DNA from: Shewanella donghaensis
GTDB lineage: Bacteria > Pseudomonadota > Gammaproteobacteria > Enterobacterales > Shewanellaceae
NCBI RefSeq assembly: GCF_007567505.1
Contig: NZ_CP041783.1
Span: 1,488,001-1,552,000, forward strand
Reading direction: 5' to 3'
Length of the DNA stretch: 64,000 bases
A model generated the notes under the pieces. That model was not told where the DNA came from. It did no database searches and saw nothing but the letters and a program-made list of their open reading frames with translations. The translations under genes were made by a program, and so were the position numbers. Of this stretch, positions 62,880 to 64,000 are shown in pieces; the first letter of the stretch is position 1, and each line of letters begins with the position of its first letter.

Positions 62880-64000
62880 ATGCGTACAAATCAGCCTATT
62901 ATTGATAGTGAGCAAACACTCACTAGTAACTGTATTCTTTTGTCGACCACTGACCTCAAAGGAAATATTAAATACGCCAATCAAGAATTTATCGACATAT
63001 CAGAGTTTAGCGCTGATGAACTACATGGTCAGCCCCATAATATAGTTCGTCACCCTGATATGCCGCCGCAAGCTTTTGAGTCGATGTGGCAATGTATTAA
63101 TTCAGGAAAGCCCTGGATTGGTATCGTTAAAAACCGCACTAAAACAGGCAAGTATTATTGGGTAAATGCTTATATTTCACCAGTATATGAAAATGGTCAA
63201 TTACATGAATTTCAGTCTATTCGCCGCAAAGCGACTAGGGCACAAATTGCAACGGCTGAAAACGTTTATCGACAGCTTAATGCTGATATCGCGCCAAAAG
63301 AGTTAGCTAGCCCGCTAATGAGTTTTGTCGGCAAACTTTGTTTATGGGCGATGTTTATTCTATTAGTTACTGTGACTGCCACCAGCTTAATTTCAAGCTC
63401 TATACTCAGTCTTGTTGCGGCTACAATCGGTACTCTTGTCGCAGGCTTTGGCATAAACCATCTTTGCCAACCTTTGAAAGTATTAGCCACTAAAGCCACT
63501 AAAATCATCGATGATCCTATTGCTTGTGGCATCTTTAGTGGTAGTCAAACAGACATCAACAAAATCGATTTAGCACTCAATTATTTAGTTACTGAAACGG
63601 GTGGCGTTGTTGGCCGTATGGCAGATTCCGCCACCACTATCTCTGAACAGAGTGAACAACTTAATAAGACTATTATTGATACGCGCCAGCGTGCTGAAAG
63701 CCAGTGCCAGCAGACCACTCAGGTTGCCACGGCTATGGAGGAAATGACCACCAGCTTTACTGAAGTCAGTGATAACACTCATAACACAGCTCAAGAAATT
63801 ACCCGTAGCCATAACGCTTCTACATTAGGTCAGGAACGTATGGTGAACGTGGTTGCAGCCATTAATAAATTAAGACAAGAAGTCAGCCATTTCTCAACAA
63901 TTGTTGAATCAATTGAACATGACAGTCATGCTATATCAACTGTACTTAGTGAGATAAAAGGTATTGCTGAGCAAACTAATTTATTGGCGTTGAACGCCGC
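62880..64000 (+). CDS. Aer-like methyl-accepting chemotaxis protein, 3' end cut by window edge
   Basis: The frame opens at ATG 62880 (or 62871, two codons of difference plus one) and runs to the window end without a stop. An N-terminal PAS domain (about 10-130) includes NIVRHPDMPPQAFESMW and KTGKYYWVNAYISPV, typical of Aer-type redox sensors. Two closely spaced membrane helices (about 145-195) follow. A HAMP-poor linker then leads into the coiled-coil signalling domain with QQTTQVATAMEEM. The last residues, EIKGIAEQTNLLALNAA, are the start of the conserved hairpin tip. The missing part should hold the rest of the signalling domain. No good ribosome binding site. Confidence 0.92.
   Translation, partial: MRTNQPIIDSEQTLTSNCILLSTTDLKGNIKYANQEFIDISEFSADELHGQPHNIVRHPDMPPQAFESMWQCINSGKPWIGIVKNRTKTGKYYWVNAYISPVYENGQLHEFQSIRRKATRAQIATAENVYRQLNADIAPKELASPLMSFVGKLCLWAMFILLVTVTATSLISSSILSLVAATIGTLVAGFGINHLCQPLKVLATKATKIIDDPIACGIFSGSQTDINKIDLALNYLVTETGGVVGRMADSATTISEQSEQLNKTIIDTRQRAESQCQQTTQVATAMEEMTTSFTEVSDNTHNTAQEITRSHNASTLGQERMVNVVAAINKLRQEVSHFSTIVESIEHDSHAISTVLSEIKGIAEQTNLLALNA

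Overview
The window looks like chromosome from a marine gammaproteobacterium of the Shewanella type. The basis is the protein families, the AT-rich intergenic DNA, and a gene order (metA, ybaY-like lipoprotein, SDR, ompW, maiA, fah, tyrR, phhB, phhA, napF, bactofilin, mgtE) that I recall as typical of Shewanella. No rRNA, tRNA, CRISPR array, transposase or phage gene was seen.

Region 1 (1-18.7 kb) is mostly housekeeping. The left edge cuts a TPR-type secreted or membrane protein on the minus strand. Then come metA, a lipoprotein, an SDR, ompW with two FNR-like boxes, two hypothetical genes and a nucleotidyltransferase. An aromatic amino acid block follows: phhA-phhB, tyrR, fah and maiA, with candidate TyrR and CRP sites. 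napF, a bactofilin, envelope genes, a RIO-type kinase and mgtE close the region.

Region 2 (18.8-51 kb) is a large accessory sugar locus, most simply read as beta-glucan (laminarin and beta-glucoside) use. On the minus strand are a TonB-dependent receptor (TBDR), a Mak-like ROK sugar kinase, cysQ, and an operon of FHS-type sugar permease, GH3 lipoprotein and GH16 lipoprotein. On the plus strand are a GH1 beta-glucosidase, a GPH sugar symporter, a LacI-family regulator, a second (Caulobacter/Xanthomonas-type) TBDR, and a five-gene cassette: flavin halogenase, SapC, FIH-like JmjC protein, second flavin halogenase, DUF6445. A second secreted GH3 follows, then a P450/[2Fe-2S] ferredoxin/ferredoxin reductase trio. 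Four LacI-type operators built on AAGCGCT tie the permease/GH1 divergent promoter, the second TBDR and the second GH3 to one regulator. One operator lies inside the GH3 reading frame. The halogenase/SapC/oxygenase cassette has no assigned substrate and is the strongest candidate here for an undescribed system.

Region 3 (51-64 kb) returns to general genes: a DTW-domain protein, a LysE exporter, two small hypothetical genes and a Wzi-like outer-membrane protein. A signalling block follows: a hybrid sensor kinase with Hpt, a LuxO/SypG-like sigma-54 activator, a response regulator with a SpoIIE/PP2C output, and an RsbW-like ATPase. An Aer-like chemoreceptor is cut by the right edge. The order resembles the logic of Vibrio Syp-type polysaccharide control, but this is inference.
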